Shown here: piece by piece, positions 49,258-58,353 of the stretch | Layout: the number at the start of each line of letters is the position of its first letter | Position numbering within the stretch: the stretch's first letter is position 1 | Origin: an uncultured Eudoraea sp. | Lineage (GTDB): Bacteria; Bacteroidota; Bacteroidia; Flavobacteriales; Flavobacteriaceae | NCBI RefSeq assembly: GCF_947490415.1 | Contig: NZ_CANLGX010000001.1 | Span: forward strand, 1-64,000 | DNA: 64,000 bases | Direction: 5' to 3' | Translations under genes and position numbers: made by a program | The notes under the pieces: generated by a model | Told to the model about the DNA's origin: nothing | The model's database searches: none | What the model saw: only the letters and a program-made list of their open reading frames with translations

Positions 49258-49806
49258 TATGGAGCTAATGCGCTGAGCTGGCTCAGCAGCATGAGCGTAA
49301 TAAAAAATAAATAGCGCTTTGCGCTATTGGTTTTCTTTGTAAAGCTCCCCCCAAGGCCCATTTCGTTGCTCAGCAACGAAATGAATCCAGACCTCTTTTA
49401 AAAATTACAAGCACCAAATTCCAAAACTCAATAAATGCAAAAACTACGACGACTTTCTTTGTAAAACCCCTCCCGATAGCTCCTTCTCCATAGTATTACG
49501 AAGGAGAAGCTATCGGGACCGTTTCCAAGCCACTGAAGTTTTAACGCAAGTGGAGAGGAAACAATCCAGTTACCTGAAATAATTTAAAACCTCAAAATCC
49601 AATTATCCGAAACTAAATCTTTTCCTACCAAGTGCATGATAATCAATTTGTTGGTTAAAATATATTTTTTTAATTTACAGAGAGTTTTAGAAATTCTATA
49701 TCGATCTTCTTGATTTTAGATTCTCGGTGATGTAGTTCGTAAAAGATCGAATTATAAACTTTGGCATTTTACTCCCCAAAGGTGTCTTAATTTGAAATAA
49801 ACTTTT
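49258..49806. repeat. Hairpin-rich spacer downstream of tRNA-fMet
   Basis: No gene in about 550 bases, but dense inverted repeats: GCTGAGC/GCTCAGC (49272-49287), AATAGCGC/GCGCTATT (49310-49328), an 11-base perfect stem with three-base loop (49359-49383, CATTTCGTTGC/GCAACGAAATG) and a long stem around TCCCGATAGC (49471-49518). Parts of it recur, in a different order, at 56440-56540 past the SusCD-TPR genes. The last about 100 bases are the promoter region of the SusC gene; no convincing box was found there. Confidence 0.7.
49262..49281 (+). repeat. 20-base direct repeat, left copy
   Basis: GAGCTAATGCGCTGAGCTGG; the right copy at 56521-56540 differs by one base (T for C at position 4). The pair encloses about 7.2 kb with the SusC, SusD and TPR genes. 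Confidence 0.75.
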
Positions 49807-52800
49807 ATGGATAAATCAATTAGATATGCACTAATTTTTACTTTGTTGCTTTTTGGTAAATCTGCACTGGCACAATCCAGAACAATAAGTGGCACAGTAA
49901 AAGACAGTTTTTACAGACCCCTTTTCGGAGTGAATATCCTGGTAGAAGGTACCAACCAAGGGACCATTACAGATCTTTCAGGCTTCTATCAAATACAGCT
50001 CACCTCCGGTGAAGCCCTTATTTTCTCTTATGTAGGTTTTAATTCCCAACGGATAGTTATTGGGTCCAATTCCACTATAGATGTAACCTTGCAGCCGGGG
50101 AACAACCTGGAAGAAGTTATAGTTGTGGGCTATGGTACAAGTACCCGTGAAGAACTTACGGATAATATCGCCTCTTTAAGGGCAGAGCAGATAAAAGAAA
50201 TTCCGGTGCCCTCTGTACAGGGAGCCTTAGTAGGTAAAGCGGCGGGGGTCCAGGTTACACAAACAGGTGGCCGGGCGGAATCTGGTTTCAAAATCCGCGT
50301 TCGAGGGGTGGCGACCATAAATGGGGATCAGGAACCCCTTTATGTAATAGACGGCATACCTATCGATAAAGTAGACCGCAGTGCCAATAGCTCCCCTATA
50401 AATTCTCTTGTTGGCCTTAATCCTGAAGATATTGCCTCAATAGAAATTCTTAAAGATGCATCTGCTGCTGCCATCTATGGTTCCCGGGGCACAAATGGGG
50501 TTGTATTGATCACTACCAAAAGCGGTAGCAGTGGTGAAACCCGCTTTTCTTTCCGTTCCTCTTATGGCTTGAGCGAGGCCTCCAACAAACTGGAATGGCT
50601 CAATACAAATGAATATGTAGAACTCTACACAGAGGCAGCACTAAATTCGGGCTTTACAGAAGACGATGCAGCTTTTTTCTTCAACCTTTTTTCAGAGAAC
50701 GAAGAAGACTGGCGAAATGGCGAGGTGGATACGGACTGGCAGGACCTTGCCCTCGTTTCAGGCAGCATACATGATATAAGTTTCAGCGCAAGTGGAGGGG
50801 ATGAAAAAACGACTTTTTTTCTGTCAACCGGATATAATAGAACCGAAGGTATCATAAGGGGAAATTCCCTGGAACGCTATAGTCTACGTGCCAATATTGA
50901 CCACCGTGCTAATGAATGGCTGACGATAGGCCTCAATTCCAATGCGAGTAAAACACAAATATCGAGAATTGCAAATGATAATGAGTTTGCCAACCCAATA
51001 GGGGCAATCGCCCAGATTCCATTTTCAAAGCCTTATCTGGAGGATGGTATTACACCCAATACCGAGACCACACTCTATTATAATTTCCTGATGGACCAGT
51101 TTAACGGGGATCACAAATCCAATGTCTGGCGGGCATTTATGAAATTATATGGCGAGGTAGCCTTTACTAAAAACTTTAATTTCCGCTCAGAACTTGGTTA
51201 TGATTATAACAATCAGCTGGAAGAGCGTTTCTATGGAAGCCTTACTGAATATGCTTCTACCAATGGCTTTGCAGATGCTTTGAGTTTTATCAACGAAAAA
51301 TACGTGATAAATAATTATTTCAATTATCAACATTTTGGTAATGATTGGCAACTGGAGGCAACTCTGGGAATGTCCTATGAAGAAAACAAATTCAAATCCC
51401 TGTCGATAGAAGGACAGGATTTCCCATCAGACCAATTGCGGAAGCTAGATAGTGCAGGAGAAATTACAGGTGGTTTTACATCAGAAACAGCCTTCAGTTT
51501 CGTATCCTATTTTGCCCGGGCCAGTGCTACCCTATTCAATAACTGGCTGCTAAAAGCCAGTGTGCGTGTGGACGGCTCGTCGCGCTTTGGTTCCGAGGTA
51601 AAGTACGGAACTTTCCCGGCCGCTTCAATTGGCTGGCTGGCATCTGAAGCCCCCTTTCTAAAGGATAATAAAACCCTGTCCAACCTGAAACTGAGAGCCA
51701 GCTGGGGGCTTACAGGAAATGCTAACATAGGAAACTTTGCAAGCCGTACACAGTTTGTTACCAGAAACTATAATCAGAACCCTGGATTTTGGTTGGCGGC
51801 CTTAGGAGATCCTAATCTGAGTTGGGAAGAAACCAAACAAGTCAATTTCGGATTGGATCTTGGATTTATCAATAACCGTGTCAATACCAGTATGGATTAC
51901 TATATCAAGGATACGGAGGGTGCCTTATTCCTGGTTCCTATCCCCTATACAAATGGAATTCGATTTGTAAACCAGAATGCTGCTGATATTGTAAATACCG
52001 GATTTGAATTTACCCTCGATACCAAAAATATAATAACAGAGGATTTCAGCTGGAGTACTTCCCTGAATATCGCCATAAACAATAATGAAGTAAAGGCACT
52101 ACCAGACGGTGCCGATATAGTTCGTGAAGAAAAAATTGTAAGGGAAGGAGAACCGGTAGCTTCATTTTATATACCTGAATATGCTGGTGTGGACCCGGAT
52201 AACGGGGATGCCTTGTTTTATCGCAATACGGAATTACCGGATGGCAGCCTGGACCGAACTACTACGGCTGACTTTGCGGAAGCCAGCCGCCGGATCCTTG
52301 GCAACCCGTTCCCAAATGTGATCGCAGGGATGACGAATAACTTGCAATATAAGGGGATCGATTTTTCTTTTGTCTTCCAGGGGCAATGGGGGGCCCAGTT
52401 TTATAATGCCGGGGGTATCTATCAATCCTCTAATGCGGATTTCTTTGACAACCAAACCCGGGACCAACTAAATCGCTGGCAACAACAGGGTGATATTACC
52501 AATGTCCCCCAGGCCCGTTTATTTGGAGGAAACGGCACCCAACAATCTTCCCGTTACCTGGAAGATGCAGATTTTATACGCCTTCGGAATCTTACCTTGG
52601 GGTATACATTGCCCAAGGATGTCTCAGAAAACCTGGGACTCGATAGAATCCGGGTGTACTTTACAGGGGTAAATCTTTTGATATTTACAGATTTTAAGGG
52701 TTGGGATCCCGAATCAACATGGGACTTTCGACAGAGAAACTCCTTGTTCTCGGGAACCGGTTTCTATTCACCTCCTCAGGCACGTACCTACACTTTAGGA

Positions 52801-52818
52801 TTTAATGTGGACTTCTAA
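49807..52818 (+). CDS. SusC/RagA-family TonB-linked outer-membrane transporter (accessory locus)
   Basis: The 1003-residue product has a signal peptide (about 1-22, ending ALAQ) and an N-terminal carboxypeptidase regulatory-like domain (about 25-100: ISGTVKDSFYRPLFGVNILVEG). A TonB box/plug follows, with EEVIVVGYGTSTREEL, EPLYVIDGIPID and GSRGTNGVVLITT, then the barrel ending GFNVDF. It is the first gene of a three-gene operon with SusD and a TPR protein. The sequence is richer in G and C than the core genes to its left. Confidence 0.9.
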   Translation: MDKSIRYALIFTLLLFGKSALAQSRTISGTVKDSFYRPLFGVNILVEGTNQGTITDLSGFYQIQLTSGEALIFSYVGFNSQRIVIGSNSTIDVTLQPGNNLEEVIVVGYGTSTREELTDNIASLRAEQIKEIPVPSVQGALVGKAAGVQVTQTGGRAESGFKIRVRGVATINGDQEPLYVIDGIPIDKVDRSANSSPINSLVGLNPEDIASIEILKDASAAAIYGSRGTNGVVLITTKSGSSGETRFSFRSSYGLSEASNKLEWLNTNEYVELYTEAALNSGFTEDDAAFFFNLFSENEEDWRNGEVDTDWQDLALVSGSIHDISFSASGGDEKTTFFLSTGYNRTEGIIRGNSLERYSLRANIDHRANEWLTIGLNSNASKTQISRIANDNEFANPIGAIAQIPFSKPYLEDGITPNTETTLYYNFLMDQFNGDHKSNVWRAFMKLYGEVAFTKNFNFRSELGYDYNNQLEERFYGSLTEYASTNGFADALSFINEKYVINNYFNYQHFGNDWQLEATLGMSYEENKFKSLSIEGQDFPSDQLRKLDSAGEITGGFTSETAFSFVSYFARASATLFNNWLLKASVRVDGSSRFGSEVKYGTFPAASIGWLASEAPFLKDNKTLSNLKLRASWGLTGNANIGNFASRTQFVTRNYNQNPGFWLAALGDPNLSWEETKQVNFGLDLGFINNRVNTSMDYYIKDTEGALFLVPIPYTNGIRFVNQNAADIVNTGFEFTLDTKNIITEDFSWSTSLNIAINNNEVKALPDGADIVREEKIVREGEPVASFYIPEYAGVDPDNGDALFYRNTELPDGSLDRTTTADFAEASRRILGNPFPNVIAGMTNNLQYKGIDFSFVFQGQWGAQFYNAGGIYQSSNADFFDNQTRDQLNRWQQQGDITNVPQARLFGGNGTQQSSRYLEDADFIRLRNLTLGYTLPKDVSENLGLDRIRVYFTGVNLLIFTDFKGWDPESTWDFRQRNSLFSGTGFYSPPQARTYTLGFNVDF

Positions 52819-52823
52819 AAAAA

Positions 52824-54170
52824 ATGATGATGAAAAATTTATATCTAATCCTTTTTGTTTCAATACTTATCATAGGTTGTGATAATAACCTGGACATTGA
52901 ACCTACAGATAGCCTTACCCCGGAAACGCTGCTGGAGGACCCGGATAATTTAGACCGTTTACTTTTAGGCGCCTATTCCTTTGCTGATGATCAATACGCC
53001 GGGGAATTTCAAACAGTTTCGGAGTTGCTGGCCAATGAAAGTAATCTGGCTTATCGGGGCACCTTTGCACAATTCTTTGAGTTTGAGCGCAAGGAAGTCA
53101 TTACTACAAATGTCTTTATCCGTCTTCTCTGGGCTAATGCCTACCGCTCAATCAATCTTTGCAACATTGTCCTTGAAAACCTGGAATTGGCGCAAGATCC
53201 GGATCAGAGGGCTCAATTAGAAGGGGAAGCCAAATTCATGCGGGGATTGCTCTATTTTGAAATGGTCCGCTATTTTGCCCTCCCCTACGAAGCCGCAGGC
53301 AACAACACCCAACCAGGTTTACCTATTATTTTCGATGCAGTAACCGATCTAAGCCAGATCAGCTACCCTGCCAGGGCATCATTGGAGGAAGTATACACAC
53401 AACTTATCTCCGATTTACAAGTCGCCAATGCGCTCCTGCCTCCGGATAATGGATTCCGGGCCGATGCCTACGCCGCACAGGCCATGCTAGCCAGAGTATA
53501 TTTACAACAGGGCAATTACGCCGCAGCCCGGGATGCCGCGCACGAAGTCCTGGAAAACAGTGGACATTTTCTGGTTCCGGACCTGGCTTCTGCCTTTAAC
53601 AACGAAAACGATGGCATTGAGGACATTTTCGCCTGGCAGGTTACCACACAGGATGGAGTAAATGATTTCAATACCTACTGGGCCACTATTGAATTCGGAG
53701 GGCGTTCCCAGACTGCAGATGTCACTGTTGAAGCCCCTTTCTTTGATCTATTTACCGAACCAGACGACCGGTCCGGTTTCTTCTACCTGGGCAACGGCAC
53801 CACGGTAAGCTCCAAATGGCAGGGACAGTTTGCTAATGCACCCTATATCCGTGTGGCAGAAATGCACCTCATCCGCGCCGAGAGCAATTTCCGCGAAGGA
53901 ACCAACCTGGGTCTGGCACCCGAAACAGAAATCAATGCCTTGAGGGCCCGCTCCAATGCCAACCCAATAATTGGACTCACCCTGCAGGATATCCTCGAAG
54001 AGCGGCAGCGCGAACTGGCCTTTGAAGGTCATCGTTTCCATGATGCCAAACGCCTCCTGGAGACCATCGATGGACTCCCTTATGATGCCCCTAACCTGGT
54101 AATGCCAATTCCCCAGGACGATATTGACACCAACCCCAACCTGGAGCAAAATCCCGGATACAACAACTAA
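52824..54170 (+). CDS. SusD/RagB-family lipoprotein (accessory locus)
   Basis: The 448-residue product has a lipoprotein signal (ILIIGC, Cys at about 19) and starts NNLDIEPTDSLTPETLLEDPDN, the classic SusD N-terminus. TPR-like helices follow (EGEAKFMRGLLYFEMVRYFALPY), with RVAEMHLIRAE and a C-terminus ILEERQRELAFEGHRFHDAKRL. It starts five bases after the SusC stop. It is shorter than most SusD proteins (about 500-600). The DNA is clearly GC-richer than the window average. Confidence 0.9.
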   Translation: MMMKNLYLILFVSILIIGCDNNLDIEPTDSLTPETLLEDPDNLDRLLLGAYSFADDQYAGEFQTVSELLANESNLAYRGTFAQFFEFERKEVITTNVFIRLLWANAYRSINLCNIVLENLELAQDPDQRAQLEGEAKFMRGLLYFEMVRYFALPYEAAGNNTQPGLPIIFDAVTDLSQISYPARASLEEVYTQLISDLQVANALLPPDNGFRADAYAAQAMLARVYLQQGNYAAARDAAHEVLENSGHFLVPDLASAFNNENDGIEDIFAWQVTTQDGVNDFNTYWATIEFGGRSQTADVTVEAPFFDLFTEPDDRSGFFYLGNGTTVSSKWQGQFANAPYIRVAEMHLIRAESNFREGTNLGLAPETEINALRARSNANPIIGLTLQDILEERQRELAFEGHRFHDAKRLLETIDGLPYDAPNLVMPIPQDDIDTNPNLEQNPGYNN

Positions 54171-54185
54171 AAGAAAAAAAGCATT

Positions 54186-56402
54186 ATGAGCAACTTCTTT
54201 GAAGAACTTAAACGTCGAAATGTCTACAAAGTAGCTGTAGCCTACCTGGTTACCGCATGGCTCATCATACAGGTGGTCAGCACCGTGGGGCCTAACCTAA
54301 ACTGGCCGGATAGCATCGCGCCATTGACAACCCGCATCCTGCTGGTAGGCTTCCCTATTGCCCTGGTCCTGGCCTGGCTTTATGAATTTACTCCACAGGG
54401 ATTGAAGCGTACGGGGGCAGTACAACAAGATACAACGGACAATCGCAAAGCGGGTCGGAGAATAAATCGCCTCATTATAGGCTCTTTAAGCCTGGTGCTG
54501 ATCCTGATGCTGGTTGAACGGCTCTTTTTGGCAGGCTCAACCCTATACCCTGATAAGCAAATGGCTTCCATAGCGGTCCTCCCCTTTGCGAATATGAGCA
54601 GTGAAGAAGAAAATGAATATTTCGCAGACGGATTGACGGAGCAGATCCTGGACGAATTGGCTAATTTAAGTGGGCTGCAGGTTACGGCCCGTACTTCGTC
54701 ATTTAAATTTAAAAACAAAAATGAAGATGTTCGAAAAATAGCAGAACAATTGACCGTTAATTATGTTTTGGAGGGAAGTGTGCAGTATGATAGCCGGCGT
54801 AATAGGATCAAAATAACTGCCCAATTGATCAATGCTTATAATGGCTATCATTTATGGTCAGAAACCTATGAAGATGATTTTGATGAAGTTTTTGGTATAC
54901 AGGAAGATGTAAGCAGAAAGGTAGCTAAACAGCTAAGAATTCAATTACTCCCGGATGAAGATAAGGTACTTTCAACCAAGCTTACAGAGAATACCGAGGC
55001 ATACAAATTCTATATAAGGGCACGGCAGTTTTCAGTAAAAAGGGACGACAAAAACCTGGAGCAGGCCATAAGCCTGCTCAACCAGGCCCTGGAAATAGAC
55101 CCTGAGTTTGCAGAGGCCCATGCCGAGCTAAGTTTTTTATATCCACAACGTTTCTTCTATGGAAACTTAAGTAAGGAAGTCAGGGACGAAAGGATGGATT
55201 TTCATCTTAAAAAAGCCCTAAGCATTGCTCCTAACAAACCTGAAGTATTAAAAGCCGAAGCGAGTTACCATCTTAGACTTCGGATTGATTCCAGTAAAGC
55301 CATCTCAAACCTTAGAAAAGCTATTGAACTAAAACCTAGTTACGCCGATGCCCATTATGCCCTATTCCAAGCCTTAGGTTGGGCAAAACAGATGGAGTTA
55401 GGAATTAAATCTTTGGAACGGGCAGTAGAATTAGACCCGTTAGACTTTTTCGCGACGATATTAGCGATGAATTATTATAGAAATAAAGAGTATGAAAAAG
55501 CCTTTAGTATTGTTGATAATATCATTGCTAATGACCCGTCGGCTGGTGCTGCACGCAGAAAAGCACTATGGCTGGGAAATGAACCCTACGGAAACCTTGT
55601 CGAGGGATTTAAATTAATCCATGAAGCAGGTAAAAAGGACCCCTATATATTAGATAATCTCATTTCTCATGTAGTATTTCCCCTGAATCTAGATTTATGG
55701 CCTGTTTCTGAAAAATATATGAACCAATTGCAAATGCGCTATCCTGATAATATGGCAACATTTTATAATGTTAGCCATATATATGAGCTAAAAAAGGATT
55801 ATCCTAAATGGGAGGAATGGATAGATTTTTGGGTTTCAGAAAAAAATCTTGATCCGGAAGAAGAGGCAAAAGATAGGGCATGGTTAAACGGTGGATTGCA
55901 AAACTACCAAAAGGCCATTTCAATATTGGAACATACCTTTACATATCTTAAAAAAAATACTATAGATGTCGATAGTTTGGAGCTTGAAGAAGCCGAAGTA
56001 TGGGTTTATTATATAGATTATCTGAGAATGAACAATGAAAATAAAAAAGCCGATTCATTTTCACAGGAAATCTGTAAGTACTATAATAAAATAATTGAAG
56101 AAGACTCCTTCACTTCTTATACAAATAATGATATTCAATTGGATTGTTTTTATATCTCCAATGACACCACGAATTTTCTAAAAGCACTGGAAGAGCGCTT
56201 TTTCATAAAAAAAGATCGACGAGAAGTCTTCTCCGAGATGAAGTTGGGTATTTATAAACGTTTTAAAGATAATTCCGGGTATAAGGCATTAGAAAAAAGA
56301 ATTACCGAAGAAGTTCACCGCCAACGAGCGGAGGTTATTGCCTATTTAAAGGAAGAAGGCGACTGGGACCCTGCCTGGGAAAAAGAACTGGGGCTTGAAT
56401 AA
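54186..56402 (+). CDS. Membrane protein with TolB/FlgO-like domain and TPR repeats
   Basis: The 738-residue product starts with FFEELKRRNVYKVAVAYLVTAW and EFTPQGLKR, the N-terminal block shared by a large family of membrane-anchored TPR proteins. There are three membrane helices (about 15-35, 45-67, 95-113). A FlgO/TolB-like domain follows (about 126-255: SIAVLPFANMSSEEENEYFADGL, ARTSSFKFKNKN, GYHLWSETYE). TPR units run from about 270 to 480. It is 15 bases behind susD in the same operon. A sensor or regulator of the neighbouring import system is the usual guess; nothing here proves it. Its 5' half is GC-rich like susD; the 3' half is AT-rich. Confidence 0.8.
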   Translation: MSNFFEELKRRNVYKVAVAYLVTAWLIIQVVSTVGPNLNWPDSIAPLTTRILLVGFPIALVLAWLYEFTPQGLKRTGAVQQDTTDNRKAGRRINRLIIGSLSLVLILMLVERLFLAGSTLYPDKQMASIAVLPFANMSSEEENEYFADGLTEQILDELANLSGLQVTARTSSFKFKNKNEDVRKIAEQLTVNYVLEGSVQYDSRRNRIKITAQLINAYNGYHLWSETYEDDFDEVFGIQEDVSRKVAKQLRIQLLPDEDKVLSTKLTENTEAYKFYIRARQFSVKRDDKNLEQAISLLNQALEIDPEFAEAHAELSFLYPQRFFYGNLSKEVRDERMDFHLKKALSIAPNKPEVLKAEASYHLRLRIDSSKAISNLRKAIELKPSYADAHYALFQALGWAKQMELGIKSLERAVELDPLDFFATILAMNYYRNKEYEKAFSIVDNIIANDPSAGAARRKALWLGNEPYGNLVEGFKLIHEAGKKDPYILDNLISHVVFPLNLDLWPVSEKYMNQLQMRYPDNMATFYNVSHIYELKKDYPKWEEWIDFWVSEKNLDPEEEAKDRAWLNGGLQNYQKAISILEHTFTYLKKNTIDVDSLELEEAEVWVYYIDYLRMNNENKKADSFSQEICKYYNKIIEEDSFTSYTNNDIQLDCFYISNDTTNFLKALEERFFIKKDRREVFSEMKLGIYKRFKDNSGYKALEKRITEEVHRQRAEVIAYLKEEGDWDPAWEKELGLE

Positions 56403-56558
56403 TATTCGTATAAAGGATAATACTACTTAAGGCCGCTTCCGATCCAGTTGCCTGAATAAATTTCAAAACTCAAAATCCAAAACTCAATAAATTCACAATG
56501 CTATAATGGCTTTCTTTGTAGAGTTAATGCGCTGAGCTGGGTTATTGGAATCTTATAA
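56403..56558. repeat. Second, rearranged copy of the tRNA-proximal spacer
   Basis: From about 56440 to 56540 three blocks match parts of 49258-49610: ATCCAGTTGCCTGAA and the following AACTCAAAATCCAA (compare 49564 onward), CCAAAACTCAATAAAT plus GGCTTTCTTTGTA (compare 49423 onward), and the 20-base repeat at 56521-56540. The order differs from the left copy. No gene is present. Confidence 0.65.
56521..56540 (+). repeat. 20-base direct repeat, right copy
   Basis: GAGTTAATGCGCTGAGCTGG, one mismatch from 49262-49281. It lies 120 bases after the TPR gene and 18 bases before the recombinase remnant. Confidence 0.75.
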
Positions 56559-56972
56559 AAAGTCAAAAATGGTATCCTTGCCGAAAGCATGTTGTCTTTA
56601 CTACACAATTACCTAATGACCTACAGACCAGTCTATTACTTTATTTAAGGGCCACAGCAAAAAAAATATAGCGAGGGAAGTGTTCGTAAATTTTTACAAA
56701 AGAGTTGTCAACGGGCGGGTATAAAAAAGCACTGTACTCCACATACTTTACGGCACTCCTATGCCACGCATCTTATAGAAAATGGTGTTGGATTGCGACA
56801 TGTGCAGGATTTACTGGGCCATTCAAAAACAGAAACAACGATGATTTATACCCATGTGGCTCAGAAAGATCTGTTGCAGATACAAAGCCCTTTAGATACT
56901 GTGGTTCTTGAACTATTGGAATCGGATAAAAATCCCTTAAAAATATCATTATCCGGGAAAAGTAAGGGATAA
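56559..56972 (+). pseudogene. C-terminal fragment of a XerC/D-like tyrosine recombinase with internal stop
   Basis: One frame (138 codons) runs from 56559 to the stop at 56972, interrupted by TAA at 56646-56648 where related proteins have Glu (..YYLFEGPQ; here YYFI-stop-GPQ). After it, [19 protein letters not shown] leads to the catalytic part: [11 protein letters not shown] (His and second Arg), [10 protein letters not shown] and the nucleophile in MIYTHV. It ends [14 protein letters not shown]. The N-terminal DNA-binding domain and first catalytic Arg are absent. The IntI-specific insert is not present between the two blocks, so it is Xer-like rather than a true integron integrase. Inactive. 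Its stop is 27 bases before the first cassette core at 57000. Confidence 0.85.
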
Positions 56973-57046
56973 ATAATTATTTTAGTGCGGATATAACAAG
57001 TTGTGTGGCATAAGATCAAATTGACAATAACAGAAAATTCACAAGT

Positions 57047-58132
57047 ATGAATAGGGAAATCACTTCATTAATCACTCTACTTCTGGTAATAATTTCTAGT
57101 TGTACTCAAAAAACGGAAAATAATTCCGACACCATTGATGCATCAAAAGCAGGAATAACTCTAGAGGAAAGATTCATACCGGATCCTGATACAATTTTCA
57201 TGAGTAAGGAATTTATACAATCCATGGATCTACTAAGGCCTCCTACAAAAGAGGCATTAATGAATTACCCTAAGAATGCAGCCGAATGGAAAGCGATGCA
57301 AAATTCCCGGGACTCTGCGACCATATTGAATGTTGAAAAATTATCTAGTGCATGGTCTATTAATATTGAAAAAAGTGAAATAAATAACGTGACGATATTC
57401 TACGTTATCCCCGAAGAGATTGATATGGATTATGAAAGATCCTGGTTCATTCACATTCATGGTGGTGGATATTTCTTAAATGCGGGGAAAGCTGGCACCA
57501 TGGAAGCAGTTATTTTGGCCCATTACTTAAAGATTCCATTAATATCCATTGATTATGGCCTGGTTCCTGATCATCCGTTTCCTGACGGCTTGAATGATGT
57601 ATTAAATGCTTATAATGGTATCCTTCAAAAATACCCAGACCATAACCTATTTATGGGAGGAACATCAGCGGGAGGATCATTGGCATTATCTACTGTGTTT
57701 GAACTGAAGAGTTATGGCAATCGACTTCCCAATGCTTTGTTTATTGGAACCCCCGGAAGTGATGTAAATAAGACGGGGGATTCCTGGTATACAAATGCTG
57801 ATGTAGACCGTGTATTAGGGTCATATGAAGGTTTACTTGACGAAGCGACAAGGCTATACGCAAATGGGAAAAACCAAACAGACCCTTTAATTTCACCTGT
57901 GTATGGCAATTATCAGGATTTCCCTCCTGCTTTTTTAATCACTGGCACACGCGATTTATTATTAAGTAACACTGTACGGGTAGATATGAAATTACGGGAG
58001 GCTGGAGTAAAGACCAAACTTGTAGTAATTGAAGGACATTCTCATGCAGATTATTTACTTGTTCATCAGGCTCCAGAATCACAAGTCGCCTTGAATGACC
58101 TAAATAGTTTTCTTAAAAACTACCTGGAATAG
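57047..58132 (+). CDS. Lipoprotein alpha/beta-hydrolase, HSL-like esterase (cassette 1)
   Basis: The 361-residue product has a lipoprotein signal (LLLVIISSC, Cys19). The hormone-sensitive-lipase-type oxyanion motif HGGG is at 138-141 and the nucleophile Ser207 is in GGTSAGGS. Asp near 306 (GTRDLLL) and His near 335 (EGHSHADYL) complete the triad. An envelope-anchored esterase for small esters is likely; the substrate is unknown. The gene fills cassette 1, starting 47 bases after the core site. The next cassette holds a paralog. Confidence 0.82.
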   Translation: MNREITSLITLLLVIISSCTQKTENNSDTIDASKAGITLEERFIPDPDTIFMSKEFIQSMDLLRPPTKEALMNYPKNAAEWKAMQNSRDSATILNVEKLSSAWSINIEKSEINNVTIFYVIPEEIDMDYERSWFIHIHGGGYFLNAGKAGTMEAVILAHYLKIPLISIDYGLVPDHPFPDGLNDVLNAYNGILQKYPDHNLFMGGTSAGGSLALSTVFELKSYGNRLPNALFIGTPGSDVNKTGDSWYTNADVDRVLGSYEGLLDEATRLYANGKNQTDPLISPVYGNYQDFPPAFLITGTRDLLLSNTVRVDMKLREAGVKTKLVVIEGHSHADYLLVHQAPESQVALNDLNSFLKNYLE

Positions 58133-58156
58133 TATAATCTAAAAGAAAAATAATAC

Positions 58157-58317
58157 GCCACACAACATTGGCTATTAATGCATGGGGTTATGTGGAACGG
58201 AAACGCTTTCGAGTTTTGCAGGCTTTGCCATTAAGAATTAAATTGAAAGCAGCTCGTTGGATAAGAAACTCCTCGGCTTTTTAATCCTCACGACATCATA
58301 GCCGGACCGTTAGGAGG
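58157..58317 (+). repeat. attC-like site 1 (long type)
   Basis: The left arm GCCACACAAC (58157-58166) is followed by TTGGCTAT; the right side has ATAGCCGGACC then core GTTAGGAGG (58309-58317). GGCTAT and ATAGCC pair. The 161 bases between arms are long for the class. An inner GTTATGTGG (58187-58195) also pairs with the left arm, so an older, shorter site may be embedded. Confidence 0.6.
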
Positions 58318-58353
58318 AATTTGAAACAATCGATAATAATAAATCTTATAATC

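Noticed and set aside
56705-56911. Open frame of 68 codons inside the recombinase remnant
   Set aside because: It is an out-of-frame shadow; the recombinase motifs are read in the neighbouring frame up to 56972.
56559-56972. The recombinase fragment as a true integron integrase (IntI)
   Set aside because: The end SPLD and TTMIYTHV are IntI-like, but the IntI-specific insert is missing between the LLHNY and HTLRH blocks, and similar ends occur in Xer-type enzymes of Bacteroidota.
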